Below, piece after piece: positions 11,828 through 25,000 of a stretch of DNA of 64,000 nt (positions are counted from its first letter, which is position 1; every line of letters begins with the position of its first letter). Made by a program: the position numbers and the translations under genes. Origin of the DNA: Camellia lanceoleosa (taxonomy: Eukaryota; Streptophyta; Magnoliopsida; Ericales; Theaceae); the NCBI GenBank assembly GCA_025200525.1, contig CM045763.1:59723530-59787529 (forward strand), given 5' to 3'. The notes below the pieces were generated by a model. That model saw only the letters and a list, made by a program, of their open reading frames with translations, searched no databases and was not told the DNA's origin.

Positions 11828-13861
11828 ATGGAGGCGATGATGCCCAGATGCGATAGCATGAAACAGATGCAAGATGATGCCATCCGCCAAGCGGAATTTT
11901 CCAAACAACAAGCGCGATCATGGCCCGGCGTCGAAGCCGATCACTAGGGTCAGCAATGAGAATCAAAGATCTACTTCATCGATTCCTCCTCCACCGTGCT
12001 CCACTACTCGGCGTAGCATCTCATGGTCGAGAATACCCTGCCAAATCCTCAGAATATCCTCCCGAACACCCAGAATACCTTACCCAATGTCCAGAACACT
12101 CAAGAGGACACGGGTCTTTCAACGGGGCTGGCTCCGCCCCCGCTTCTACCGCAACTGTCCAAGAATCTTACACCCAACCACCTGGACTCTCCATTTGAGT
12201 TCGAGGTAGATCATACAGCTCTGAAACTGAGTAAGCTGGAAAAACTTTTCAAGAAATCGCAGGGGGTGAAGGCCATTCCAGACATTGAAGATGGCTACAC
12301 TGAAGTGGCCGTGACACTGCCGGACAGATTTAAAATGCCCCAGATCGATCGTTTCGATGGGTCTGGGGACCCCATGGTCCATCTTCGGTTATTTTCAGAT
12401 ATCCTGAGGCCAATGGGCCTAACCAGACTACAGAAACTCTCGCTGTTTGGCCAAACCTTGTCAGGAGTGGCCGCCAACTGGTATGCAAAGTTGGATAATG
12501 ATGTCAAAAGGAACTGGGATGAGCTGGCTGAGGCCTTCGTTACACAGTACTCATATAATACACAGATCGAGATTACAACACGTGATCTCGAAACAATGAG
12601 GCAGGAACCCAAGGAGTCTTTCTCTGATTTTGTAACTCGGTGGAGAGCAAAGGCATCAATGATGACCTTGAGGCCAACAGATAAAGATCAAATTCGGATG
12701 ATTGTACGCAATCTCCAACCGAAGTTAATGCAAAAGATGATTGTAGTTCCCTTCCCCACCTTCGCAGATCTACATGATATGGGGGTGCAAATCGAGGATG
12801 CGATGAAGCAAGGTCTGATCGACCAGGACCGAGAACAGCCCTGAAGGACATTCAACCACAATAATAACGCAGGCCCGAGTGGCGCTGCCAACACAAGGAC
12901 TTCAGAGGTCGGTATGGTCACCACCACTCCCCCTCCCCATCCAAGGCCTGCGGCGGCCACACCCTTTTCCAGCACATCCGGAAGTAACACTCAAAACAAT
13001 AGATTCGAACCCCGGGGCCAAAGAACCTTTACTCCACTATACATGCCCCTGTCCAAGGCTCTGGGGGTGTTAATCAGGAAGAAGCATCTGACGCCCCTAG
13101 GACCAAGGCCACTACTGAATCCACTCCTTCCCTGACCCAACCAAATCGTAGGCGTACCACCGGAAGATGGCCATGACACAGATCAATGCTTTCGGCTGCG
13201 TCACGAGATTCAAGACCTCGTCGACAAGAATATCATTGTGCCTCCCGAAAGACCCAACGTCACAACTAACCTACTCCCCGTACATAACCAAGATCCACCA
13301 CCCAAAAGAGTCAACCTCATCCAAACTGGGGTCGTTTCCTACGATCCTAGTATCTATATTACCCCCTCTCACCTACCCAAGCCGGAGGTGATCCTTCCTG
13401 ATTGCACCGACTTGTGCATATTGGACACCTTCACAACCCAATATGAGCCAGAGGTGGTGACCTCCGAAGATGGAATGGGGCAGGTTTCAGAAGGGAGCAG
13501 AATTGATGAGTCTGGGATGGGACAGTCCGGGAATCTAGCTGGAAGGGCCTATGATCCGAGCGGATACATCCTATCAGTGGGCCGGTCCGAGCCGAGTGTG
13601 GGACTACCAGAAAAAGCTGAACTGTGCATGATTCAGGGAGACGGACTTGAACAAGGGGCAGATGATCTGACAGTGATGGAAGAAGATTTTGCCAATTTTC
13701 AGTTCTTCAACGACCAAGAAGCAGGGGATGCAGCAATTAATTGGTTTGAATATGGGGAGTCGGCAGAGGTTGCCGGATGGTTAGATGATCAGCCAGATGT
13801 TGTAGAAATTGACGAGCAAGGCCAGGGTATTAATAATGGCGGAAGGGCGAGAGTCGAATGA
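11828..13861 (+). pseudogene. gag: Element A gag, broken by stops
   Basis: One frame can be followed from the ATG at 11828 to the stop at 13859-13861, interrupted by TAG 11945, TGA 11957, TAG 12014, TGA 12842 and TGA 13133. The capsid-like core is at about 12260-12840 and shows FKMPQIDRFDGSGDPMVHL and the ANWYAKL and ESFSDFVTRW motifs typical of plant retrotransposon gag domains. A low-complexity Pro/Asn tract follows. The segment GHDTDQCFRLRHEIQDLV, about residue 445, is where Tat gag proteins have a zinc-knuckle-like motif. Gag would form the cytoplasmic virus-like particle. The breaks look like CAG-to-TAG or CGA-to-TGA changes. Confidence 0.85.
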
Positions 13862-15707
13862 ATCACGGAGCGCCGGTACAAAGAATTTCACTCGGGATCA
13901 AGATATTGTAGAAACCGAACAACAAACCCTACTAACACAAGAGGAGCAAGAGAAGAGATGGGATTCTGAGAGAATCCGGAAAGCCAAGAACTATGAAGAG
14001 GTTGGAAGTGCTGCGAGCACAAGAGCAGGACATGCTGTGAGCATGTGGGATAAAAGTACCGAGAGTACGAACTTGCCAGAACCAGATAGATGTTTGTTGA
14101 ATATCAGTGGGATGTGGTGGGAAGACGATGACTTGTGTCTTGCCCACACAGATGAAGATTGGGCAGGTGCCCAACCGGATGATACTTGGTACCTCGACGA
14201 GGTGGACCACATGACCAGGAGTGGGCGGTACTTCAAGCCCCAGCACCTCGACCAACCCGAAGCATCTGGGAAAGATAAAGAGGCCGAGAAACAGAAAGAG
14301 AAGTAGATCGAAGAAGAAGCTGTACTGAAACAGTTAAAGAAAATACAGGCAGACATCTCCATCTGGGGACTGCTTATGGCTTCAAGGGTGCCTGACAGTC
14401 AGTCCTACTCGCTATGGTCAAGGCCAAACTCTCCATCGAAACTACGCTAGAGCATTTGGTTGAAATTTTGGTTTTCGGGAGGAGGTTCCCCGGTATTAAC
14501 CTTTTCAGACAAAGAATTGCCGCCTGAGGGTGTGAATCATAACAAACCCCTCTACATCTCCGTGGAATGTAGAGATAAGTGGATACCGGTGGTACTTGTT
14601 GATACCGGGTCTGCTATCAATGTCTGCCCAGTCAGAACGGCATATGCAATCGGGTTAAAACCCGCAGACTTCATACTCACCACTCAGGTGATTAGAGCTT
14701 ATGATAATACTAGTAGGGAAGTGATGGGGACTGTTAAGGTTCAGACCCAGGTTGGTCCGGGACAACACAACATTGAATTTCATGTCTTAGACGTTCCCGC
14801 AACCTTCAACTTGCTCTTGGGGCGGCCGTGGTTGCACCAAGTGAAAGCAGTCTCTTCCACTCTGCACCAGATGTTGAAATACCCTCACGGGAAGGGGGTT
14901 GCAATGGTTTTTGGGAATTCATCCATTCATCCGCCGCCAGAAGTGTCTACGCCAGTTTTGGAAATCGAGCACGGCACGGAAGATGTGTTTTTATCAGGGT
15001 TCACTTTGGCGGAGGCCCGGGTAGTGCAAAATATTATGGCTGTGAATGAAGGTGTATACGTCAGTGCTCAATCCGTCTACCTCATGAACAAGCTACAACA
15101 TATTCCCGGGATGGGATTAGGAAGGAGCGGCAGGAAAGGAGTCGCAGCATTGGCCGAAGTGCCACACAACCCGCATACCTTTGGACTGGGTTATCTGCCC
15201 ACCAAAGAGGACTGGGTGAGGAGAGGAAAAGAAATGGCCGGCAGAGCCAGAGCAAAGCAGGCTGGGAAGCCTTTTGACTTAATGCACAGGCCCATCCAGG
15301 GTAACCTGAACGGACGCTTCGTCCGGGAAGGGGAGGACTTTCCATTTTACGGCTTCCCAGAGCCATGGTTAAACGCGGAGAAGAAGCGCGTACCAGGTTT
15401 CGAAATCTTCTTCGACCTGCAACTATCCGGGGATGACGTTGCCACAGAGCAGACAGACCCAACAACTGAGGTTGAGCAGAATAAAGCGGTGGATCCTGAG
15501 GGCACAGAATTGGAAATGGGGGTAGCACTGGCATGTCTCCTCTCTGATCCTCCGATCGACCAAAAGTGCTTGGGGGATAACTTCGTGGTTTCCATGATTG
15601 GGGATGAAACGGCTGCGAGCCGACCAGCAGCTATCTTGGATGCATCAATCGCACCCTCTCTCACTTGGCAGTACGAGGAGGGATTTACGTCGGCAAGAAG
15701 TCGGTAG
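13862..15707 (+). pseudogene. pol: Element A linker, aspartic protease and G-patch-like region
   Basis: An acidic linker containing DHMTRSGRYFKP (about 14206-14241) leads into a protease. The frame stops at 14304-14306 and shifts near 14385 and back near 14475. From 14460 it is open for 415 codons. The retropepsin motif VVLVDTGSAINVCP places the DTGS active site at 14601-14612, and LLLGRPWLH ends the fold at about 14840. Near 15105-15150, IPGMGLGRSGRKG is a G-patch-like Gly-rich motif as found after the protease in Tat elements. The enzyme would cleave the Gag-Pol precursor. The frameshifts upstream mean it could not be made from this copy. Confidence 0.82.
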
Positions 15708-15714
15708 TGAGGAA

Positions 15715-18003
15715 TCTGATTCCACCGAGTCTGTGAGTCGAATCAGTTCGGCTCCGAAGTCTGGTACTCCTGGGGATGTTAACCCGGATGCCACAGTCCT
15801 GTCCAAGTCGTCTTTTTCCTTTTCGTTTGAGTCTGTTGTAACCGATGAATTGGACGATTTGGATGTACCTAATGAGAATGAACTATCTGTGGTTTCCGAG
15901 TACTTTTCTGTGCCCCTAATTTATTGCATTAATTCAGACTTTCAAAATTTTGATCAAAACGACGAGGACGAAGTTCCTCCGGTTTTACAACGTTTAATTG
16001 AGCAAGAACAAGAGAGATTTGTTAAACCATTAATGGATGAAATCATTACCGTGAACATTGGTACTGAGGAGGACCCGCGGCTGGTCCAGATCGGGTCCAC
16101 GTTGTCTTCGGAGGAACGCGAGCGCTTAGTCGCTTTATTAAAAGATTTCAAAGATGTTTTCGCGTGGTCCTACGAAGACATGCCTGGAATCGATCCTGAG
16201 ATTGTACAGCATCGGATCCCTTGACCCGAGGCCCGACATCAGCAGAAACTCAGAAGGCTCCGCCCGGATTGGGCTCTTAAGATTAAGGAAGAGGTCACCA
16301 AGCAAATCGACGCAGGCTTCTTGCTGGTATCTGGATATCCGACTTGGTTGGCGAACATTGTTCCGGTCAAGAAGGATGGCGGATCCGGTGTGTGTAGACT
16401 TGTGGATTTGAACAGAGCTAGTCCGAAGGACGACTTTCCCTTACCGCACATCGATGAGTTGGTAGATTTCACAGCAGGGCATGCATTGCTCTCATTCATG
16501 GATGGCTTCTCAGGATACAACCAGATAGTGATGGCGCCAGAAGACAGAGAAAAGACTGCATTCACCACCCCGTGGGGGACATACTGCTACCGGGTAATGC
16601 CGTTTGGGTTGAAGAACGCTGGAGCTACTTATCAACGGGCCGCGACCACAATACTACATGATATGATCCACAAAGAGGTTGAGGTGTATGTGGACGACAT
16701 GATTGTCAAGTCCAAGGAAAGAGAGGGCCACTACACCGCCTTGCACAAGTTTTTCCAAAGGATCAGGGAATTCCGGTTGCGGCTAAACCCTCAGAAATGT
16801 ACGTTTGGTGTTACAGCGGGAAAAATGCTAGGGTTTCTGATTACACAAAGGGGCATCGAGGTCGACCCTTCCAAAATCAAGGCCATCTTCGAAATGCCAC
16901 CACCAAGGACTGAAAAGGAGGTGCGAGGCTTTCTGGGTAAAGTACAATTCATAAGACGGTTCATTTCAAAACTAACCTTGACTTGTGAACCACTTTTTGG
17001 CCTCCTCAAGAAAGGAAAGAAGTTCCAATGGGACGGCCGATGTCAAGCTGCATTTGAACAGATTAAAGAATATCTACAGAACCCACCCGTTTTATCGCCA
17101 CCAGAGCCGGGAAAACCGTTGATTTTGTATCTGTCAGTGACTGAAACTACAATGGGCTGCATGCTTGCACAAGAATCAGAAGACAAGGTAGAAAGAGCCA
17201 TCTACTATCTCAGCAAGAAGATGCTGGAGTATGAGACCCGATATACACCGTTGGAAAAGGCTTGCCTAGCTCTGGTATGGGCTACTAGGAAGCTGCGGCA
17301 CTACCTGTTAGCTCACTCTGTAATGTTGGTTTCACGACTTGATCCCATCAAATATCTCTTCGAGAAACCAGCGCTTACGGGTAGGCTAGCTCGTTGGTTG
17401 CTGTTGCTCTCCGAATTTGATCTCACGTATGTGACACGCAAGTCAGTGAAAGGAAGAGCAGTGGCAGAGTTCCTTGCCGACCACCCGGTTGAGGGGGACG
17501 AAGCAGTTGAATATTTGTTCCCGGATGAATCAATCTTGCATATCGACGATGAAACTTGGACGATGTACTTTCACGGAGCGTCAAATCAACATGGGTGTGG
17601 GATAGGAGTGTTGTTGATAGCACCCGATGATTCCCGTATCCCTCTAGCCTTCAAACTCCGGTTCAAAGTCTCGAACAATGAAGCAGAATACGAGGCGTGT
17701 ATCGCTGGTCTAGAAGCAGCTCTAGAACTAGGGGCAAGACGACTGGACGTCATTGGGGATTCGAACCTTGTTGTGTCTCAAGCTAAAGGAGACTGGAAAG
17801 TAAAAGAGGAAAAGATGATGATGTATCACCAAACCTTGGATTTGCTGATTCCTCGGTTTGAGAAGCTAAGTTTTACTCATCTACTAAGAGAGAACAACAG
17901 GTTCGCAGATTCATTAACAACTCTATCATCTATGATAGACATCCCGTGTGGAGTCCGAATCGCCCGGTTATATCATCGACCAGAAATTTGCACCTGCCTA
18001 TGA
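15715..18003 (+). pseudogene. pol: Element A reverse transcriptase with dual RNase H
   Basis: The frame runs from the connecting region to 18003 with one TGA at 16222-16224 just before the RT core. RT motifs are visible: [37 protein letters not shown], and the catalytic YVDD at 16687-16698. A gypsy-type RNase H follows (about 17110-17500, with YYLSKKMLEYETRYTPLEKA), but it lacks the usual first Asp. A second, archaeal-type RNase H spans about 17550-17930 ([27 protein letters not shown]). Its first catalytic Asp is replaced by His (YFHGAS, codon CAC at 17572-17574). Together these would copy genomic RNA into cDNA in the particle. Confidence 0.9.
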
Positions 18004-19285
18004 GTCGATTGCAGCCATAGATGAAGTTCAGGACGAACACCCCTGGTATTACGACATCTGGAACTTCTTGGAGAAAGAAGCATACCCGCCAGGGGTAAAT
18101 GCCAAAGACAAGAGGGCAATCAGAAGAATGGCAGTCCAGTTCATCATCTGCGGAGGTAAACTGTATAAACGGGGTCATCTGGGAATGCATAAATTGTGCG
18201 TTGATGCTGAAGAGTCAAAGCGTCTGATGGAAGCCATCCACGGGGGCGAATGTGGTGCACACATGAATGGGGTAATGTTGGCACGGAAGATCCTTAGACA
18301 AGGTTATTACTGGTCCACCATGGAGGAGGATTGTATTGGCTTCGTCCGGCGATGTCACAAATGTCAAATTCATGCAAATCGCATGAACGTCCCGCCGTCA
18401 AAACTGTACAATATGACTTCGCCATGGCCGTTTTCTGTCTGGAGAATTGATATAATCGGAGCTGTTACGCCAAAGGGGTCGAATGGGCATGAGTTCATCT
18501 TGGTAGCGATAGATTATTTCACAAAGTGGGTTGAGGCCCAATCTTATGCAGTGTTGAATGCTTCGCATGTAGCAAAATTTATTAGAAACAACGTTATCTG
18601 TCGCTACGGGGTCCCAAATGAAATTGTTTCAGCCAAAGTTCCCACTTCAAAAAGGAGGTGATCAATTTGTTGGAGAAATACAATGTGGCTTTTCATAAGT
18701 CATCTACCTACCGGCCGCAAACCAACGGAGCAGTTGAGGCCGCCAACAAGAACATCAAGCGCATACTACAGAAGATGGTGGAAACCTATCGGGACTGGCC
18801 AGACAAACTGCCATTCGCTCTGTGGGGCTACAGGACTTCAATCAGAACTTCTACCGGGGCGACTCCGTACTCATTAGTCTATGGGATGGAAGCCGTTCTG
18901 CCTATTGAGATTGAGGTCCCGTCATTACGAGTATTGGCCGAGTGCCAGATAGCCGAAGCAGATTGGCAGCAAAACAGATTTGAGGAACTCATGCTTTTCG
19001 ATGAAAGAAGGTCAAAGCACATACCATATCCAAGGTTATCAACGCAGAATCGCCCGGGCTTTTAACAAGAAGGTTAAGTCCAGGAATTTGAAAGAAGGAG
19101 ATTTGGTACTCAAAGACAACCGAGCTCCCATCCACGACCCAAGGGGCAAGTTCAGACCCAATTGGACTGGTCCCTATATTATCAAGTCAATCTGGTCAAG
19201 TGGAGCTGTGGTTCTGATGGACCTAGATGGCTTAGAGTTTTCTCAACCGATCAACATGGACAAGTTGAAGAAATACTACCCCTGA
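17948..19285 (+). pseudogene. pol: Element A integrase, frameshifted
   Basis: Three open segments in different frames (17948-18661, 18658-19065, 18980-19285) together encode an integrase. The zinc-binding part has His residues near AIHGGECGAHMNG and the pair CHKCQ. The core has WRIDIIGAV (first Asp) and later AVEAANKNIKRIL (Glu). Where SDNG should carry the second Asp, the sequence reads SAKV because GAC became GCC next to a 1-nt loss at about 18635. The C-terminal part ends KLKKYYP. Frame changes occur near 17950, 18640 and 19030. Integrase would insert the cDNA into chromosomes; this copy cannot produce an active one. Confidence 0.88.
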
Positions 19286-20012
19286 GAGGCTCGCTAGGCC
19301 GAAAACCCGAAAGGGCGACCTAGAGCATAGAAAATTTGAAATTATAAAAACTGAGCTTGCAAGGTTGAAAACCCGCAAAGGGCAGCCTTGGCAAAAGTTA
19401 GAGCGCAAAAGAAGAGTAAAAATACCCGAGCGAACCCAAGCCTGAACTACGTAAGGCTTGATTCCCACCTATGGGATACGTAGGCAGCTTCATCCTGAAG
19501 TTCAGCCCTAATCTTTTCCCCGATCAACTTTGTCCATTTGATCATCTCAGTCATCTCTATTCATCAGCATTTATCGTGATCTCCGGTATAGTGCTATTCA
19601 GACTAGGGGCAACTTTCCGTTGCAATGAAGTGTTGCGGCACTATCCAGACTAGGGGCAACTTTCCGTTGCTATGAATCGCCGAGGCACCTTTCAAACTAA
19701 GGGCAACTTTCCAGTTGCTAGGGTCCGAGGTTGTGTATCTCAGTGACAGATCTCAGGCGTGTCCAGTTCTAATCAATATCGAAAATAGTTTTGAAAAGTT
19801 TTAATAAAAGTTAACTTTGTTCAAATTAATCTTTTCACAACTAAGACCATTTTTGGACCAAAACGGAGAATTTTCAGTACCACAACCTTTAATTTCATTG
19901 ATTTCAAAACAGAGTTCTCTTGCTCTTGCATACAATTGAAGTTGCTTTTTATTACACTCATAACGAAAACTTGAAAGTACTAATAAAGCAATAAATCTGG
20001 GGCATAGTCGAG
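19286..20012 (+). other. Post-pol region of A with short repeats
   Basis: No gene. GGGCAACTTTCCGTTGC or close variants occur three times between 19608 and 19720, a small tandem-like cluster between pol and the 3' end of the first antisense gene. Confidence 0.6.
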
Positions 20013-21300
20013 TCAGGTGTCCCTGCGCCCCCTTCCAGAGCTGGTTGAAGCCTCTGACGCCAACCTAGGCCCAACCTGTGCCTCCTCATTCAGCCAATCC
20101 CAGCACTCGTCAGATAAAGTGCAACTAAAAGTGGGAGCAGGGGCCAGGAGCTCTCTATTTCCCCATGCTGCGGCCTGCCGAGCTAGGTGTGCACCTCGAA
20201 CCAGGAAAGTGACCGGGTATTCAATCCCCTCCGGAGGGCAAGTCTGATCATGACCAAACTGACGCAGAATACGGAATGGGAAATAGAATGCACAATGGGT
20301 TAGGCCAATCAACCGGATCCCAGTATCCTGGAACATGCTATAACTCATCGCCGGAAGGTTAAGCCAAGGACAGCGCCAAGCAATGCGTTCAGCTGACAAG
20401 TTGCACATCCATTCAAACCACCATCCCTCATCAAGGGCATCGACCAGGCGTTGTCGAAAGAAGTAGCATGAAATGAGTAAGCAAGAATCCACGACTTGCA
20501 ATTTATCCATCAACCATATCTGGGGAGGGATGAAAAATGAGAGAATAAAGAATAGAGAGATGTGCGATGAGAGAAAAGTAAGATAAGGATTTTGTGAAAA
20601 AAAAAAAAACTGAGCCCGAGGGCCGAGTGATGTGAGCAAACACATATGTGAGCTTGGGTGGGAACATTACCTGCAGCAGTAGTGGACTCCCCGCAAACCT
20701 GGTTGTCTCTTGGCGGTAGAAGGCATCCAAACCTAGCAGTGTCTCGGCCAATGTCATGGCGACACAGCTCTTTCCTTCCCTCAAGCCTTGAGCGACTTCA
20801 ATCAAACGGATGCTAGCCCTTCCGGAGCCCGAGACAAACAGAAAATGAGATAACACGCACAAACAGAGGGCATGTTGTCGGAAACCTTGCCAATGATGGT
20901 TGCTGCGGTCACCGGCATCAGAGAATCGGTAAATCAGGCTCGGGATATCCAACATGCCATTACTAATCAGAGATCGAGCATCATGCGCGTTGAGACCACA
21001 CATCCGCCCCAAAGTTTGGGCATGGCCGAAACGAGACTGAGGCAAGATCTCTTCTGAGCGTTCAGACTCCATCAAAGCTTGAAAATCTTCAAAAGTCGGA
21101 CATACCTCTTGCCATCCGAAGCTGAAGACGTGCGTCGCTGTATTCCAAAATCTCATCGCGGCATGGAGGAAAGGAAGATGTAGCGGAGTCCGGCCCAGCG
21201 TGAATAGTGCATTCAAGCTGAAACCCCGGAAGTTCAACTTTTCCGAGCCGTCTAGAGAAAAGATCCAAGATGTGAGATTTTCTGTGAGAAATGCCTCCAT
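20013..21300 (-). CDS. Antisense DUF7745-like gene inside element A (two exons)
   Basis: Exon 1 runs from the ATG at 21300 to 20671, the intron is 20670-20520 (GT at 20670-20669, AG at 20521-20520), and exon 2 is 20519-20013. Splicing keeps the frame across the junction (LLLQ joined to IWLMDKL) and gives about 378 residues. The N-terminal part, with HLPFLHAAMRFWNTATHVF and EVCPTFEDFQALM, resembles a large plant family annotated as DUF7745, often found next to gypsy pol genes. Its function is unknown. Both exons are free of stops, unlike the sense genes of the same element. It has its own TATA box (21347-21353) and GGCCGGCC palindromes upstream. The family name is from memory; the exon structure is read from the sequence. 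Confidence 0.72.
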
Positions 21301-21346
21301 TTTTGTGCAAAACGGTGATGAAATGAATAAGTTCCAAGGTTGGGGC

Positions 21347-21353
21347 TTTTATA
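21347..21353 (-). promoter_or_regulatory. TATA box of the antisense DUF7745-like gene
   Basis: On the minus strand CTCTATAAAAGCCCC places TATAAAA about 50 bp before the ATG at 21300, which predicts a very short 5' UTR. Confidence 0.65.
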
Positions 21354-21410
21354 GAGGGGTAAAACACTATTCAAAGGACACGTGTCAAAATTCCGGGGGT
21401 TGCGGGAGAG

Positions 21411-21447
21411 GTGGCCGGCCGGCCATCTATTCTAGTAGGCCGGCCAC
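21411..21447. promoter_or_regulatory. GGCCGGCC inverted repeat upstream of the DUF7745-like gene
   Basis: GTGGCCGGCC at 21411-21420 (extending to GGCCGGCCGGCC, 21413-21424) is mirrored by GGCCGGCCAC at 21438-21447, a perfect 10-bp inverted repeat around a 17-bp spacer. It lies 60-90 bp upstream of the TATA box on the minus strand. Confidence 0.6.
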
Positions 21448-22060
21448 CCTCTAGTTTTCAGATGCAAAATGCAGTCGGCTGGGCATTGGTCCCGTTTTGC
21501 CCTCCGGAAGGAAGTTTGAGGCACTTTCATGCATCGGGAACGCCAAAGACCTCCATTTCTCTCAAGTTTCGGATTACGTTCCATCATCCAGATCGTCCGT
21601 CCGAAGTACGCTTTGTTGTATTTTTGCTTATCGAGTTGTTGTTTTGTTTATCGAGTTGTAAGTTTTGTCGAGCTGTCGCATTTTGTGTTTTGAGTTATTA
21701 CCTTTTTGTTTACGTGATTTTGTTGAGTCTAGTTTGTTGAGTCATTAACATTGTTGTACTTTGCTTATCGAGTTGTAAACTTGCTAAGATTCTGTTATTT
21801 CTTAGTGAGTCGAGTTGTTTGATTTGTTGCGTCGGTTCATTACCTGACCCGGTGAATACACAAGGCACATTTTCATTCAATTCCATTTTTGTGCAAAATG
21901 ATGCGTTGCGATGCAAATACAAACATCTTTTCAAAGGCTGTTTCATTCCATCATGTTTTACAACAAAGAAAAGTACAAGTTTTACAGAAACAAAACTGCC
22001 TAACAAAATGCAAAGTGCTACAAACTACTAGCAAAAAGTAAAATAAAGCAGGAAATAGCA
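21448..22060. other. Spacer between the two antisense genes
   Basis: No gene. The phrase TATCGAGTTGT and variants recur several times from 21630 to 21815, a degenerate simple repeat. Confidence 0.5.
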
Positions 22061-25000
22061 TCAATATCCTCTGGAACGGGAATGAGGAGGCCCTCTCATC
22101 CTCTTCTGCGGGATAACCTCTGCACCATCATCACCATCCGGATCAGAGCTATCATCCTCCAGATGCCCCTCAGCCTCATCCCCACTCCTGGAACCAAGAC
22201 CGGAGCCTCCCTCTCCAGCGGATGTCTTTGACTCACGGTCTGCAACCTCCTCCTCCTCCTCAATAATGGGTGCCCTGCGTCTACGAGACGACCCTGCTCC
22301 TCGAGCTCCTCGAGAAGGCCTAGATGGCCCAGCTCCCTGAGAAGGCCTGGATGGCCCAGCTCCTCGAAAAGGCCCGGATGGCCTAGTACCTCGAACAGGT
22401 CCAGTACCTCGACCTCTCTGAGAAGGCCCGGGTGGCTCGGCCCGCGGCGGAGCATACACGGGAGGCATCTGAAAATGAAAAGTTCAATACATCAGTTCAA
22501 ATATGAAAAGCAGATGCAAATACAATATGCGAGTGGGGTGTGTGCCAGATGTGCTCTACACAGCCTATCAATACAGCAAGATGTTCAAAACTAGCGTGTC
22601 ATCAGAAATATGCTAAATACAAGGAAGATGGATAATACCTGCACACCCATGATGGCCATCTGTGCCTCCCTCCGTAGGATCATACCCTCGAACGTGGCAG
22701 ATCCGGCGGCTCTTACGTGTACTCAATCGGGGCCGCAAATACAAATGCAAAACTATCGGTGAGGAATGAATGTCCAAGTGTCGATTGATAAATCAAAGCT
22801 GTAAAACATACTGGAGGTGAATCAGGATCCCAGACATATCTGTGGTCAGGAAGAGGAGGCTCTAGCGGGACCTGGTAAGGAGTCCCGAACCGCCAACTCG
22901 TCAACTCGGTCGGCATGTCTGGCCACCCAGGATGATGATGAAGAGACGGAGGGATCGGAGGAATTGAACTATCTCTACCCCTAGATGCACTAGCCCTGCT
23001 AGAGGAGGGGATATCCGTAGCACCGGTATGACTCGAAGAGGGTACATCAATAGACCTCCGTGGCGGAGCACGCACTCCCGTCAAGGGGGGCATCAGATAT
23101 ATACGGCGATAGGTGGCGTAGTCCCTCTCCATGAGATGTAACAAAGCGTCGGTGCCCTGCATATCACTAATGACCTCCTGGGCAGAGAGTCTATCGACAG
23201 TCCGCATAGTGGCTGGAGGTACAGCAGGAGGGTCCTGAGAATCGTACCCCCACACCAGACGCAGGAAGCGTTCCCCCAGGAACCATGCCCTACCAACAGG
23301 TCCTTCGAGCAGGAACCTATACTGGGAAGATCAAAGATGAAAATGAAAGGAACTGAGAGTTCTGAAATACCTCTGTCGTCCGCACAGTATCAAAATACTG
23401 TCGTAGGTAGAAGAGAGTCTCTCGAGGTCTCGCTCGGTGTTCGCCCTCGAACACTAATGAAAACGGAGTCATAAGGAGTCCTGCCACCTCCATCTCCGGG
23501 GCTAATGTGGGAAAGTATACATACACCCATAGCTGAGAAAAAACAGTGCATGATATGAATACAAAGTGCTAAAGGCAGAATACAGAGTGCAAAGTGCGCC
23601 GTGTGTGCAATGAACAAGTAATAAGGAGCAGAAATGTAAATCAAGAGGATGAGCATTACCTCCTGTGCTCTCCAATAACCACCAAGTAAGTCTCACCATG
23701 AGAGGTCAGACTCATGTAACAATAGAGGGTAGCCAGGCCAGCGCCACCCCAGTCATACCGGCTGACCTGTGATAGGTTCATTAGGGCACTCAGAAGGTAC
23801 AACCCGATAGTGTTCCCCCTATCGGCAAACAGAGTGGTGCCAAAGAGGAACATAAGGAAGCCACAGGCGTACTGCTCAACCTCTTCGGGAGACTCAGGCT
23901 CCATCTCCGGCCTCCTAAAATGGGAAGAGAACCAGGTGTACCGGACTCTCCCGGAAGCTCTATCTACAGGTGGGCGAGCCCCCAATAGATGTGTCCAGGC
24001 GGCCTCCCACTCTCCCATATCCTCGTCGTAAGGTATGGGCCAACCGCCTACGTCTAGGCCGGTGAGTACGGCGAAGTCCAGCGGAGTCATGGTCATATCT
24101 CCGGTGGCAGAAAAGTGGAAGGAATTGGTGGTGTCCCACCATCTCTCCACCAAAGCAGCTAACAAAGTCCTGCTGGCAGGACAACGTGATAATCCCACGC
24201 AGAATGTTCAACCTGCTCGTCGACGGATCGGACGACCTCTGGAAGCTCAGCATACCAGTCCATCGCGGCGGTGGAGCCGTACCCTCGCACGTTGCGAGAG
24301 CCACCCTGCATTCAGAATGAATACATGTGTTCAGTACAAAATGAGATGCAAGCTGTGTGCAGTACAAAATGAAATGAAGTAGCTGTGTGCAAATAAAATG
24401 AAGTAGCTGTGTGCAAATGAAATGAAGTAGCTGTGTGCAAATGAAATGAAGTAGCTGTGTGCAAATGAAACGAAGTAGTGAGCTGCGTGTTCACATCAAA
24501 TCTGAAATTGCGTGTTCAAGAAATCCATGTTTTGAAATTGCGTGTTCAAATCTCAATTAGTGGACTGCGTGTTCACATCAAATCTGGGCTGCGTGTTCAG
24601 TAAATCTGTGTTTTGGGCTGCGTGTTCAAATCCTAATCAGTGGGCTGTGTATTCACATCAAATATGGGCGGCGTGTTCAGTAAATCTGTGTTTTGGGCTG
24701 CGTGTTCAAATCTCAATCAGTGGGCTGCGTGTTCACATCAAATCTGGGCTGTGTGTTCAGTAAATCTGTGTTTTGGGCTGCGTGTTCAAATCTCAATCGA
24801 TTAATGCGTGTTCACATCAAATCTGGGCTGCGTGTTCAGTAAATCTGTGTTTTGGGCTGCGTGTTCAAATCTCAATTAGTGGGCTGCGTGTTCACATCAA
24901 ATCTGGGCTGCGTGTTCAGTAAATCTGTGTTTTGGGCTGCGTGTTCAAAATCTCAATTAGTAGGCTGCGTGTTCACATCAAATCTGGGCTGCGTGTTCAG

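Noticed and set aside
16239..16568. Minus-strand ORF opposite the RT of A
   Set aside because: Shadow of the RT coding strand; the plus frame carries all RT motifs.
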